From the NCBI GenBank assembly GCA_003427395.1, contig BFEA01000393.1, forward strand, positions 740,408 through 770,042: DNA of 29,635 nucleotides. The letters run 5' to 3'. Every line of letters begins with the position of its first letter. Positions within the stretch are counted from its first letter, which is position 1. The stretch is from Chara braunii (taxonomy: Eukaryota; Streptophyta; Charophyceae; Charales; Characeae). Of this stretch, positions 17,832 to 26,262 are shown in pieces. The position numbers and the translations under genes were made by a program. The notes beneath the pieces were generated by a model, which worked only from the letters and a program-made list of their open reading frames with translations, did no database searches and had not been told where the DNA came from.

Positions 17832-19387
17832 TCAGTTTCCCGATTTGCCCTTGCCTTTCGACTGGCAGGCCATTGTGTCGTGGAGATCGCTGTTACACCA
17901 CAGACAATAGCGGAATCTCGTGCGTGCCTTGTATGCTTGCTCGGAGAGACCATAATGGGACCATGGGGCTGGAGCTGCTGCGCCGGGCCCGGGACTAGAT
18001 GTGGTGTTTGTCTTCGCCTTGCCGCGTCCTCGGCCTTTGCCGGGGCGGCCACCTTCCCGGGGCGACTGCGAGTCTGTCCCCTTCATCGGCAGACATGGCC
18101 TCGCTAGTTTGGTCGTTTGGCGTTGCCGCCGCGACCACGGCTACTTTTGGCCGATGCTGATCTCTGCTCAGGCTTGGCGCAGATGAATGCTGGAGATTCT
18201 TGGCCTCCTTGTTCGTGACAATAATCTGCGTGGCCTTGTCGAAGAGTTTTGCCGGTGTCGTCAAGGTGTCCTCGATGTGAGTCAAGGCATTGCCCAACGC
18301 CGGACACGACCTCGAGATGAAGTAGTGTTTGATGGCTTTGAAGCCCATTTGGATGTCTGGGACGGATGCCAAGCAGTGGTACTCGGCAATCCAATCAACA
18401 CTCGGCAGCGTGCCTTTTTCGAAGACCATCAACTTGTCCACTGCCTTAATCTCCGACAGCTCTACTTGGAACCGCTAATGCCATGCCGCCTTTAGATCAT
18501 CCCAACTGATCTTGGTATGCAAGTCGACAGCCACCACTCCGTACTTGGACAAGAGATTGTCCAACCATGCTTGGCACGCGCCCCCCGACCGGGAGTATAA
18601 GTACACGCGGTGTTTGTGTTCTTTGACGTAGTGTAGCTGCAACGTGAGCTCGAACTTGCGGAACCATGGAATCGGGTCCGTGTTCGTCGAGTCGCAGAAG
18701 ATCTCTTGCCCAATGCCCATCGAACTTCGGAGTTGTCTCGCTCGGTTCCGAGCTCGAGTGGTTGGCGGCAGTACAGATCCGCTGCTCCAGCTGTTGCGTT
18801 GCGGTTTGCTGTAATTGCACGCCATCCTTGAGGGATCCGACGTCAATCTCCAATGCCTCGAGGCGATCGGAGGTGTTGGAAGAGCTGGCAACGGGGGCGG
18901 CGACGGTTTGTTCCAGCTGCTGGAGGCGGCTGGTGAGTTGGTCAAACACCTGATTGTGTGTCTGAACCGGGTCGTCGAGGTTGTGAATGTCCTCTTGCTG
19001 TGCAATGCATGTGGCCAGGAGGTCCGTGAGATGGGAGAGGAGTAGAGCGATCTTGTTTCCACTCTCTTCCAGCTTCCCATTCTCAACCTCGGTCCACCAA
19101 ACCGCTGTCATTGTGAGCAAAGCTCGCTCTGCACTGAGTATTTTCTCGCGCCGTTGAAGTCATTCTTCATCGGCAGCCTTTGCTGCTGCCTCGTCTTGTT
19201 GGCGTTGTTGTTCAATTGCCAACAGACGTGCCTTCTCGGCGTCCTCTGCCTTCTTCTTTGTTGCGGCCGCTACTGCATCCGACCGTTGCTTGGCTTCGGT
19301 AATCAGAAGCAGCATCCGGGCCTGATAGGCCTCGTCCGTTTCCTTGGACTTCTGGTCCATGACGGCTGTTTGCGAGCGCAAAAGCAT
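17832..19387 (-). pseudogene. Ty3/gypsy gag of element 3
   Basis: The frame from 19387 has a charged A/K/E-rich, coiled-coil-like N-terminus, a TGA at 19160-19162 and then continues to about 18715. A frameshift leads into TDPIPWFRKFELTLQLHYV and SKYGVVAVDLHTKISWDDL, the Retrotrans_gag capsid region, then a TAG at 18475-18477 and the frame to 17995. After another frameshift the knuckle CLWCNSDLHDTMAC (C-x2-C-x4-H-x4-C) lies near 17865-17906. Start choice is uncertain; 19387 is the first ATG of the open stretch. Inactive. Confidence 0.8.
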
Positions 19388-19404
19388 ATACCAGGCCGGG
19401 GGCC

Positions 19405-19536
19405 TGCTGACGTGGTACTCCCTGCAGCTGACTTGGCACTATTGTCGGCTGACGTGGTCTGCTGACGCGTCCTGCTGATGTGGCCTACTGACGTGGTCTG
19501 CTGACATGTCCTGCTGACGTGGTCTGCTGATGTGGC
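19405..19536. repeat. TGACGTGG minisatellite (~15-bp unit CTGCTGACGTGGT)
   Basis: About eight imperfect units between the gag start of element 3 and the putative LTR end. Four exact TGACGTGG words occur, plus TGACGCG, TGACATG and TGATGTGG variants. TGACGTGG is a C-box/G-box hybrid recognised by plant bZIP factors, so the array could act as an enhancer; this is inference from the words only. Confidence 0.8.
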
Positions 19537-19547
19537 AACTTACCAAT

Positions 19548-20359
19548 GCTGCTGCAGGGGGTACCCGAAGACAAATAGAGAAGGTAAGGCGAGAGGGGGC
19601 AACAACATAGGTGGGGCGGGGTGGGTGGGGATAAATCGCCCAGATAAGGAGCCACTAATCAAAAGGAAAAGTTTGAACTTTGCAAAAAGTTTTTCGAGAA
19701 AAATAAAATCCTCGAGTCTTGCAAGTTCAGGAGGTCTCCCAACCTCCCTTGAAGTGCGAAATTATCAATGAGATTTTTTTTTTCGAACTTTCGGACTGCC
19801 AATGATTATCAGGTAGTGAAAATCATAGAACTGCGAATAAAAAAATTCCGAAAAGAAATAACCAGTATTTGGACTTACGTAGATGAGAGTATTTACAGTT
19901 TGGAAAATGGTACTGCAAGAGGGATTTCCCGTACCGCTTTGAAAAAAAAAAAAACGGGTTTCGAAAAAAAATTTCCAAACTTCCAAATACGGGAAATTGC
20001 AAAAGGAAATCGAGATTTTCGAAAAAGACTTCAAAAAAGATATTCTGGATTTTCTAACAACGAAATTTCGAATTTTCGGAAGAAAAACGAAAACGAAAAT
20101 TTCAGATGTTGCGCTATTGCGATTTTCCACAAGCTCCTTGATAGGGGCTCGACGGAGAATGAGTCTCGGGTGTATCCTTCTTCGGTATACTTTTCCGTGT
20201 GCTTCGCGCCTAACCCAAGAGACTTGATTTCGTGCCTTCCGAGGAATTGGTCCCCGGGTCATGAAAAAGTGCCGGTCAAACTTGCAAGAATAGAGGATCC
20301 CATGTCCCAAGACGAAAAACAGAAACTTTTTTTTCTGGTACATAATTAGTCGTTACCTT
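19548..20359. other. AT-rich unassigned segment with TTCGAAA words
   Basis: No known family is recognised. Both strands are open for about 580 bp (19765-20349), but neither translation has a recognisable motif. The sequence is crowded with TTTCGAAA, CGAAAA and TTTTCG words, whose self-complementarity avoids stops on both strands. The left part has a G-rich stretch (19610-19632). It separates element 3 from the truncated end of element 2 and may be a further unidentified transposon. Confidence 0.45.
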
Positions 20360-22020
20360 CTTGTTCCGACACTTGAATTGGTTATGGCCATATTGACCAG
20401 AACGAATGCAAGCCGCTCAGGAGTAACAATCTCTCCACACGTCCTCAGTAAGCCCCGCTTACTCCCATGGAGGAGCATTGGGGTCTACTTGACTCCTTGA
20501 CCGGGAACTTCCACGGCGTCTAACGGTCGCCTTACCTTTTTGGACTGAGGCAGCGACTGCTCCACCCTCTGAAGCTTCTCCGCTACCCGACTCTGACCTT
20601 ACTCCCTCTTGGAAGTCGTTGTCTAACTCTATGGCAGAACCATCGTTATCGACGAACATAATGCTCCCCTTAGCCTTCCAGTTAGGAGGCAGTGTCTTCT
20701 TCCTACCATCCGTAGTAGGTTGGTGCCCATGCCCGATCTTAGCCTCTAGATCTAGGGCCTTCTTGCTGAACGAGGGAAAGTTATGTACTGTGATAATTGC
20801 CTCACCTGCTAACTGATTCCTGAGTTCTATAGGGAGACACCTCAGGTAAGTGGTAAGTAAGACATGAGGATCGTAGCGCACTCCAGGAACACAGATCAGA
20901 CGCTCAACGACGTTTGTGGCATCCCTTACTGACCTGAACTTTCTTGAGCTCAGGGTCAGTATCGCGTCGGTGGCCTTTTGAACCTCCTGCGGATCATGCC
21001 ACCTTTCTTCCACCAGCTTTAGGAAATCATCCAATTTTTTGGTGACTGCCCAAGCGCGGAAGTCATGACCATACCCCTGTAGCTGCACGTACCCACTTAA
21101 CCACCTTGCTGCACCCCCTCCAGATAGGAGGCAGCCACAAGCACTTCCTCGTGAGGTAAGGTTAACTTGCACTTCACATAGATTGGCACCGACCTCAACC
21201 AGGTGTCGAGGTCCTCACCTCTCTTATCTCCTGAGAAGGGTTTTGGTGATGCAATGGCAGTCTTTGGTACCCACTGTCGTTGTCTCGGTGCCTGCACTAC
21301 CCCAGGTTGTGGGCCCTGGGGTGCAGGCTGTTGCACTAGCTGTTGTTGGGGCTGTGTGCCGTGCGACTGTGCTGGCTGCGAGACGGCAGGCTGCCACCTG
21401 GCACTGATGGTGATGGTGTGGCCTGAACTCGCCCGACCAGCATGGCCGCTTCTGTGAACGTCTTGCAAGAGAGACGTATGGTAGTCCTGCATCTCCACTA
21501 CATCTAGCAGGGTTGTCCTGACGGTCCTTACATCGTCATCCATGTTGGTCAGGTCCATCTCCTCTAACTTCCTAATGTCCGCTTGCCTCCACTGCATCCT
21601 AGACCTTCGTCTAATCATTCGCTCCTTCTCTGCCTGTATCTCATCTAATGCCTTCTGTAGTTGTGCCTCACGAGCGCTTGCTCGCTGAATGGCGACTTCC
21701 TCGGGAGTTAACTCTTAACTACTGGTTTGCCATAACACCAGCGGACTGACTCAGGGCCTGTGTGACCGTCGCTCCGACAGTTCCTGAACTACTGGCCTCG
21801 GAACTTTGCTGCGCAGCGGTGGCCATGATGAAGTAGCTGCCTCGCTTGCGGAGGCTCTGCTTGCCTCTACGTCCCTAGCCCTCCGTTGCAGCTGCTGCCT
21901 CTCCCTAAGCTGGTGGAACAGGAAATGGTCACCCTCGGGTCCTAATGCTACGTGGACCAATGGGCGTCTTGACGAACGCACGATCCGATCGTCCGACACA
22001 GGGTCCTCCCTGTTGCTCAT
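20360..22020 (-). pseudogene. gag of element 2
   Basis: It starts MSNREDPVSDDRIV at 22020 and follows the element 1 gag: P/Q-rich linker, SGDKRGEDLDTWLRSVPIYV, WLSGYVQLQGYGHDF, ICVPGVRYDPHVLLTTYLRC and a knuckle reading CIRSGQYGHNQFKC. The second zinc-binding cysteine is therefore serine. Stops or frameshifts occur near 21751, 21715, 21100-21170 and at 20459-20461. It lacks the 12-residue duplication of element 1, which identifies that duplication as derived. Confidence 0.83.
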
Positions 22021-22626
22021 AAGCTACAGCACTGTGCATTGTCTGCACTAGGTTTCACTCGGTTGCCTACCGCAGCGTAGTGCTCAGACCGATATAAAAA
22101 ATTAATTAATCGGCGGCATACTCAGAGAGTACACAATTGGGTCCAACAGGTAAGTCCAAATTCCTACAAACGAAACTATCTTACTTGACTAGTCCGCAAA
22201 CAGAAAGCAAATGAGCAGAAACATACATAAAGTTCTACCTATGTTGTCTGTCAGATGTTAATGGTTGTACATCTAACTAATCAAAATAAAAATAGAATCG
22301 TTTGGCTGTTTGCAGAGTGGAATTGTTCCCGAATTTATCACCTGAAATCTACCCCTCCCTCAGTTCTTCTTGATGTCGCTTGACGTCAGCGTTCCTAAGC
22401 AATCCAGATAGCGTGCGTGTCTAAAGGTGTGCACACGGCCCACCCCTGTGCACCAAGTCAATGTTGAGCTGGCCAGCCCTGCACCATGTTTACCCTCGCG
22501 TGCAGCGAGCCTTACACTGACCTATTGGCTGGTCAAGAGGCAGTTTAGGGACGCCCCCCGAGGTCCTTATTTAACGTCGCAAACAGGACGACGATCACAG
22601 CCAATGGAAGGTACTCCGCCGGTATT

Positions 22627-22634
22627 TATTTATA
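22627..22634 (-). promoter_or_regulatory. LTR TATA box (element 2)
   Basis: TATAAATA on the minus strand in CATCTATAAATAAATAC, the counterpart of 6960-6967. Confidence 0.5.
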
Positions 22635-23037
22635 GATGTCCGGTGCTCGTCTCCCCTATAGGGCTGGCCTGCCCCTCATGACCCATCTACAGCGCAGCAG
22701 GCAGACAAAGGACAAAGCAGCAAAGCATGCGTGCTCTACTCCTGGTGGGTTGGCATGGTGACCGTGACTGAGTGCTTCATCCAGGGCCCTTCAGATGGCA
22801 ACACCCTCTCCTTCCAGATGCTCCACGTGAACAATGCCGACTCTCAAGGTTGAGTTCACTCGACTCCTCACATGAGAGGACTCTCAAGACAGAACGCACA
22901 TCCTCACGGTAAGAAGTGTTGAGGTGGGTAGATAAGGTTCAGAGCAACGTACATCAAAATAGCTGCCCCCAACCACAGATATTCTCACCAGATGACCTGA
23001 CGTCGATTGTGATGACCAATCCTTGCTTCGGGACAAC

Positions 23038-23134
23038 CAGCATTACACCGCCGTTCCACCTCAGCATCAATAGCACATCAGATAGTTCTCATCAACATCA
23101 ATAGCACATCAGCATTACACCGCCATTCCACCTC
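23038..23134. repeat. Short partial duplication in element 2 leader
   Basis: CAGCATTACACCGCC-TTCCACCT occurs at 23038-23061 and again at 23111-23134, and CATCAATAGCACATCAG occurs in both units. This is a local tandem duplication of about 73 bp not present in element 1. Confidence 0.8.
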
Positions 23135-23955
23135 GGGACAATCATCTACTTGCATGAACGAGTTCATTTTAGGAGGTTGCCTGCATTGAGTCATTTTGTT
23201 AGCACACAGGGATTGTTTGTCTTTATGGGAAGAGTTAATGAAAGCTTGACAAACGAGGATGGGTTGTGATCTTGTTACGTCAACAGCTTCCCGAAGTACA
23301 AGCAGATCTCGGCCAATGCCGTTCGCCTCAAGCACCAGGTATGTCTCACTCTTCACTCACAACCTCGATCCCCTACACAGATGCCACGTGCACCCAAGGA
23401 CCACCATGCGCCCCATCCAGCATCTCGCAGGCCAGCTCGGCTATGGCTGCCTGTGTGTGCCCTGCTCGCCCGTGAGCGCGTGGGGTGCTTGCCTGCCAAT
23501 AGCGCAGCAGTGCTTGCACAGCATGTAGCAAGTGCCCAAATGTCCAATGCGGAGGCAGGCACTTTCCTTTATGGAAATGGCCTGCCTGCTGTGTGCTGCC
23601 TGGCTGCGCTGGGCCCCTGCCCAGAAGCTTCCAGTAGGTCCCGAGTGGCTGATCCCCTTGTCCCACGGAATCAGACACAGGGCCTGGGGTGGTTACCCGT
23701 GTCCAACTGCCAGCGGCCTGTGTTCAGTCCATGCCCCATGTCTGGCCCAGGGCCTGCCTCAGATACATTTGGGAAAAAGGCAGGCAGGGCCTGGGCTCGC
23801 TCAACCAACTGGCGCTGCGCAACTGCCTGAATTTCCCAGTTGCGTGAAAGCCCAAAATAGGCCTCTCGTCACTTGTCAGGCCCGCCTTCACTTAGGGCGG
23901 CCTTTCTTACTGAAAACAGGGCCCAGTAGGGCTTATCGAAGCCTTGAGTCTCGCA

Positions 23956-24245
23956 CAGTTCGCATCTCGTGAATCATCCGAACAACCAGTGAGTGGTTTT
24001 CATGACTCATCCCATCCATAAACGTTGCGCGGTAGCACGAATATGTTTTTGTAAGTAACCTAACAGTAACGTCCTTCTTGTTAAAAGGACGACAGCATCG
24101 AGGTATACTCATCGAGCGGACTACGGTAGGCCTTTCGATTCACCGTTACAGAAAAATGCAAAGGGGTTTACTGTGTGTGACCTTAGACGGGGGCTTTCCG
24201 CAAAACATCGGAATCTGGATAACCGTGACGCATATAAAATTATAA
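23956..24245. other. Unassigned spacer
   Basis: No gene, repeat or element was recognised. Short open frames only. It lies between the inferred left border of element 2 and SINE fragments. Confidence 0.5.
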
Positions 24246-24340
24246 ATTATCACAAAAGGAATTGCTGACTGCGGCCCGCAATGAAGCAAGCAGCCTCAGG
24301 CAATTCAGAGGTAGTTTATTTATCACAAAAGAAAAATCTA
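24246..24340 (-). mobile_element. SINE body fragment
   Basis: On the plus strand it reads TTATCACAAAAGGAAT, GCGGCCCGCAATGA and CAGCCTCAGGCAATTCAGAGG, matching the body of the SINE at 24968-25170 in the same orientation. It has no tRNA-like head. A second TTTATTTATCACAAAAG follows at once, suggesting two body fragments joined. Confidence 0.65.
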
Positions 24341-24660
24341 TGACTCCAGGCGCCGATGGAACACTTGTCATTCGTTTCTCTAACATCTTTGTATAGGCAG
24401 CTGGTCCAAGAAGGCTTTTTGTTAAGTTTCTCTAATTGTTTAGCTCAGAGTTTGCCCTTTTTCTTTGATTTGGTGTGATTAGATTATAGGTTTTCGACTC
24501 TTGTTCAAATTTTGAATGTGGTAGGTGTAACAGTGAAAGATAGGAATAGCTAATTGGAAAGTTGAAGGAGGGCTTAGTGCTGACAGGTAGATAGACTATA
24601 TAGTTTAGTTTCTGGTTTCTCAACTTGCTCTTGTTTTCTTCCATTACATTGCCTAGTTAG
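24341..24660. other. Unassigned AT-rich spacer
   Basis: No element or gene recognised; T-rich with short frames only. Confidence 0.5.
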
Positions 24661-24851
24661 AGATCGGAATGACGTGAAGCTGGTCGTCCATTTCAAGAGG
24701 AACAGCCCACACAGTTCTTTCACCGTGGCAGGGATGGGTTTGGCCGGAAGTGCCTCGCCCAGCCCGACATTGTCACGTTATATATGTAAGGGACGCCGGA
24801 CCCGGTTTCCGGCAATGAATGGAATTTTCCGTCAAAAAAAAAAAAAAAAAG
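24661..24851 (+). mobile_element. Retroposon 3' end with terminal hairpin and poly(A)
   Basis: GCCTCGCCCAG (24751) leads to GTAAGGGACGCCGGACCC with a 6-bp hairpin GCCGGA/TCCGGC (24795-24800 and 24808-24813) and ends in about 18 A (24834-24851). The same ending, with the stem kept by compensating changes, occurs at 25457-25483 and 29277-29303. This looks like the 3' end shared by a LINE and its SINE partner. The 5' border is unknown. Confidence 0.55.
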
Positions 24852-24967
24852 AAACAACCAGCGCGCCCAGATAAATTCAGATATATTTTATATTTACATG
24901 ATGGCATCAGGATTTGAACCCAGGCCTGCTTATCAACAGCTGATGGGTGTACCATTTAGCCAGAGGG
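24852..24967 (-). mobile_element. tRNA-derived SINE copy (3'-shortened)
   Basis: The minus strand begins CCCTCTGGCTAAATGG with a pol III A box (TGGCTAAATGG, 24952-24962) and a B box (GGTTCAAATCC, 24910-24920), spaced as in a tRNA. A non-tRNA body (CTGAATTTATCTGGGC) follows and a T run ends it. It cannot fold a proper acceptor stem, so it is a SINE head and not a tRNA gene. It is adjacent and in the same direction as the next copy. Confidence 0.78.
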
Positions 24968-25170
24968 AACACAAGTAGCCTCAGGTAATTCCCAATCTTT
25001 TATTTATCACAAAAAGAATGTATGGCGGTGGGCCGCAATGACACAACCAGCCCCAGGTAAATTCAGAGGTATGCTATTTAGTATTTAGTATTTACCTCAT
25101 GGCATCAGGACTCGAACTCAGGTCTGTTTGTGGACAGGTGATGGGTGTACCATTCAGCCATAGGGGCTTG
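24968..25170 (-). mobile_element. tRNA-derived SINE copy (longer)
   Basis: The head GCCCCTATGGCTGAATGG has an A box at 25150-25160 and a B box (AGTTCGAGTCC) at 25108-25118. The body has ATGCCATGAGGTAAATA, CTGAATTTACCTGGGGC, ATTGCGGCCCACCGCC and TTTTTGTGATAAATAAA. Head and body are shared with the neighbouring copy, which establishes a family. Pol III transcription from the internal A and B boxes would be the normal expression route. Confidence 0.8.
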
Positions 25171-25179
25171 GTAAGTAAC

Positions 25180-25263
25180 TGTTTTTTTTTTTTTTTTTTT
25201 TGTTTTTTTTTTTCCTGCAATTCACATTGAGTAAAGAATATCCATTTTGCTGCGCTCTTCTTT

Positions 25264-25294
<31 letters not shown>

Positions 25295-25307
25295 TTTTTT
25301 TTTTTTT
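25180..25307. repeat. Poly(T)-rich block (minus-strand A tails)
   Basis: Two long T runs (25180-25213 and about 25267-25307), each broken by single G's, enclose about 50 unique bases. The second run is the A tail of the U6 retrocopy on the minus strand. The first may be a further tail. Lysine-rich translations are artefacts. Confidence 0.8.
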
Positions 25308-25402
25308 ACCATTTCTTGATTTATGTGTGTCATGCTTGCTCAGGGGCCATGCTAATCTTCCTTCTCCGTATCGTTCCGATTTTAACGGATGTCCCAAAAG
25401 AC
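25308..25402 (-). pseudogene. U6 snRNA retropseudogene
   Basis: The minus strand reads GGGACATCCG, GGAACGATAC, GAAGATTAGCATGGCCCCTG and ATGACAC-CATAAATC-AGAAATGGT in U6 order, followed directly by a long A tail. The ACAGAGA box is mutated to ACGGAGA and followed by a 4-nt insertion. The AGC triad (ATTAGCATGG) is kept. The 5' stem (normally GTCCCTTCGGGGAC) is degraded to GTCTTTTGGGAC. With 95 nt it is nearly full length (usual about 102). The A tail and absence of U6 promoter elements upstream mark a LINE-mobilised retrocopy. No clear target duplication was found. Confidence 0.93.
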
Positions 25403-25456
25403 AAGCTAAGCCTTGACCGATGATGTCTCGCCCAGAAACAGGATCACCTACTTTTT

Positions 25457-25483
25457 GTAAGGGACGCCAGGCCCTTTCCTGGC
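25457..25483 (+). repeat. Second copy of retroposon 3'-end hairpin
   Basis: GTAAGGGACGCCAGGCCC with the stem GCCAGG/CCTGGC (25466-25471 and 25478-25483), preceded by TCTCGCCCAG at 25426-25435. It is homologous to the ends at 24786-24813 and 29277-29303 with paired substitutions in the stem. Confidence 0.6.
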
Positions 25484-25552
25484 TTTATTATAATGGGTTC
25501 AAAGTTCAAACTTCAAATTGAAATCCAAAAAAAAGACAGGCTAATACGGTAA

Positions 25553-26130
25553 GGGCTGGACCCCACAGGCCAAAATCTTGGAAAACGGGCGACGCGAGTG
25601 CTTTTCCCAGACCCCACTGGAAGAAATCGGGTTCCTGGAAAGTGTTTTTTTTTGTTGCGTTTTCCGCTTCCCGGGACCCCACAGTCTGGAAAAGTGTTCC
25701 TGGAAGATGGCACTTTGACGTTTCCACATGTGGTTTCGGTCCGAAATGTGTCATTTTCCGTAGTTGACGGCACTATTTTGTGGCAAACGGACTGGGTAGG
25801 GGGGGNNGGCTGGAAAAGTCTGGAAAACTTCCTTGCACGACCCGGGTCCATGGAGTGTCCAGTAGGTGGCACCTTACGTTCCAGCGGCCACACGCCGCCA
25901 CCCACACTTCCCGAGTCGGACATCGTGGGCGCCCATACCACCCCAACGGACTTCGCTGGTCCACAATAACGGCACGAGATTGGAAAAGTCTGGAAGAAAT
26001 CGCTTTTCTAGGCCTTTTCCAGCCTCTTTGGTGGGGTCCCGTCATTTCATCCGTGGAATCTTCCAAGTGCCCTTTCCACGAATTCCAAAATAACGCACTT
26101 TTCCAAGGTTTTTCCAGTGGGGGCCAGCCC
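25553..26130. mobile_element. 578-bp TIR element, PIF/Harbinger-like MITE
   Basis: Terminal inverted repeats of about 33 bp begin GGGCTGGACCCCAC (left) and GGGCTGGCCCCCAC (right, reverse complement) and both continue to CTTGGAAAA. The trinucleotide TAA flanks both ends (25550-25552 and 26131-26133). A 3-bp TAA/TTA duplication and G-rich ends are typical of PIF/Harbinger and Tourist elements. The interior is full of TGGAAAAGTCTGGAA words and has no transposase frame. Two N's lie at 25806-25807. Confidence 0.72.
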
Positions 26131-26139
26131 TAATAGTAA

Positions 26140-26208
26140 CTAGCTAAGCGCCCGTGGTGCGGGTGGTGCGGGCAATGCCTGCAAAAAAAAAAAAAAAAAA
26201 AAAAAAAA
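26140..26208 (+). mobile_element. Retroposon 3' end with 26-A tail
   Basis: GCGCCCGTGGTGCGGGTGGTGCGGGCAATGCCTGC is followed by 26 A (26183-26208), shown here in two overlapping parts: GCGCCCGTGGTGCGGG and TGCGGGCAATGCCTGC. The last bases can form a short hairpin. A long A run next to such a structure points to a small retroposed fragment just upstream of the LINE. Confidence 0.45.
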
Positions 26209-26262
26209 CAACTTAGGACCAAACCAACTGCCAAATTTGAGTACAAGTAACGAATTTAAGAA

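Larger units (their letters stand above)
13184..19547 (-). mobile_element. Ty3/gypsy retrotransposon 3 with chromodomain-like tail (decayed)
   Basis: Read on the minus strand: a possible end of a 5' LTR near 19547, gag (19387-17832), protease, RT, RNase H, integrase, chromodomain-like C-terminus, polypurine tract and a 686-bp 3' LTR. The gene order and a C-terminal chromodomain fit the chromovirus branch of Ty3/gypsy. All frames contain stops or frameshifts. The 5' LTR could not be confirmed beyond about 20 similar bases, so the right border is an estimate. Confidence 0.75.
20360..23955 (-). mobile_element. Retrotransposon 2, gag-only relative of element 1, inverted
   Basis: Minus-strand order: LTR/leader (23955 to about 22021) and gag (22020 to about 20360). 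Similarity to element 1 starts at TGCGAGACTC (23955) and ends shortly after the zinc knuckle near 20360, where unrelated AT-rich DNA begins. No pol sequence was found, so it is a truncated copy or a non-autonomous derivative. Confidence 0.78.
22021..23955 (-). repeat. LTR/leader region of element 2
   Basis: Homologous in inverted orientation to 5416-7584. The TATA box is at 22627-22634. The end shows GGACTTACCTGTTGGACCC at about 22140-22160, as in element 1. It lacks the counterpart of 6056-6490 and instead has a different 180-bp segment (about 23090-23270). No second LTR copy is visible in the window. Confidence 0.6.

Noticed and set aside
19765-20349. Protein gene of 192-193 residues on either strand
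   Set aside because: Both strands are equally open because of TTCGAAA-type composition; no recognisable motif or codon signature.
24897-25167. Genuine tRNA genes on the minus strand
   Set aside because: A and B boxes are present, but acceptor stems do not pair and a common non-tRNA body follows, so these are SINE heads.
25092-25397. Lysine-rich 101-residue minus-strand protein
   Set aside because: Translation of the poly(A) tail of the U6 retrocopy and of SINE sequence.
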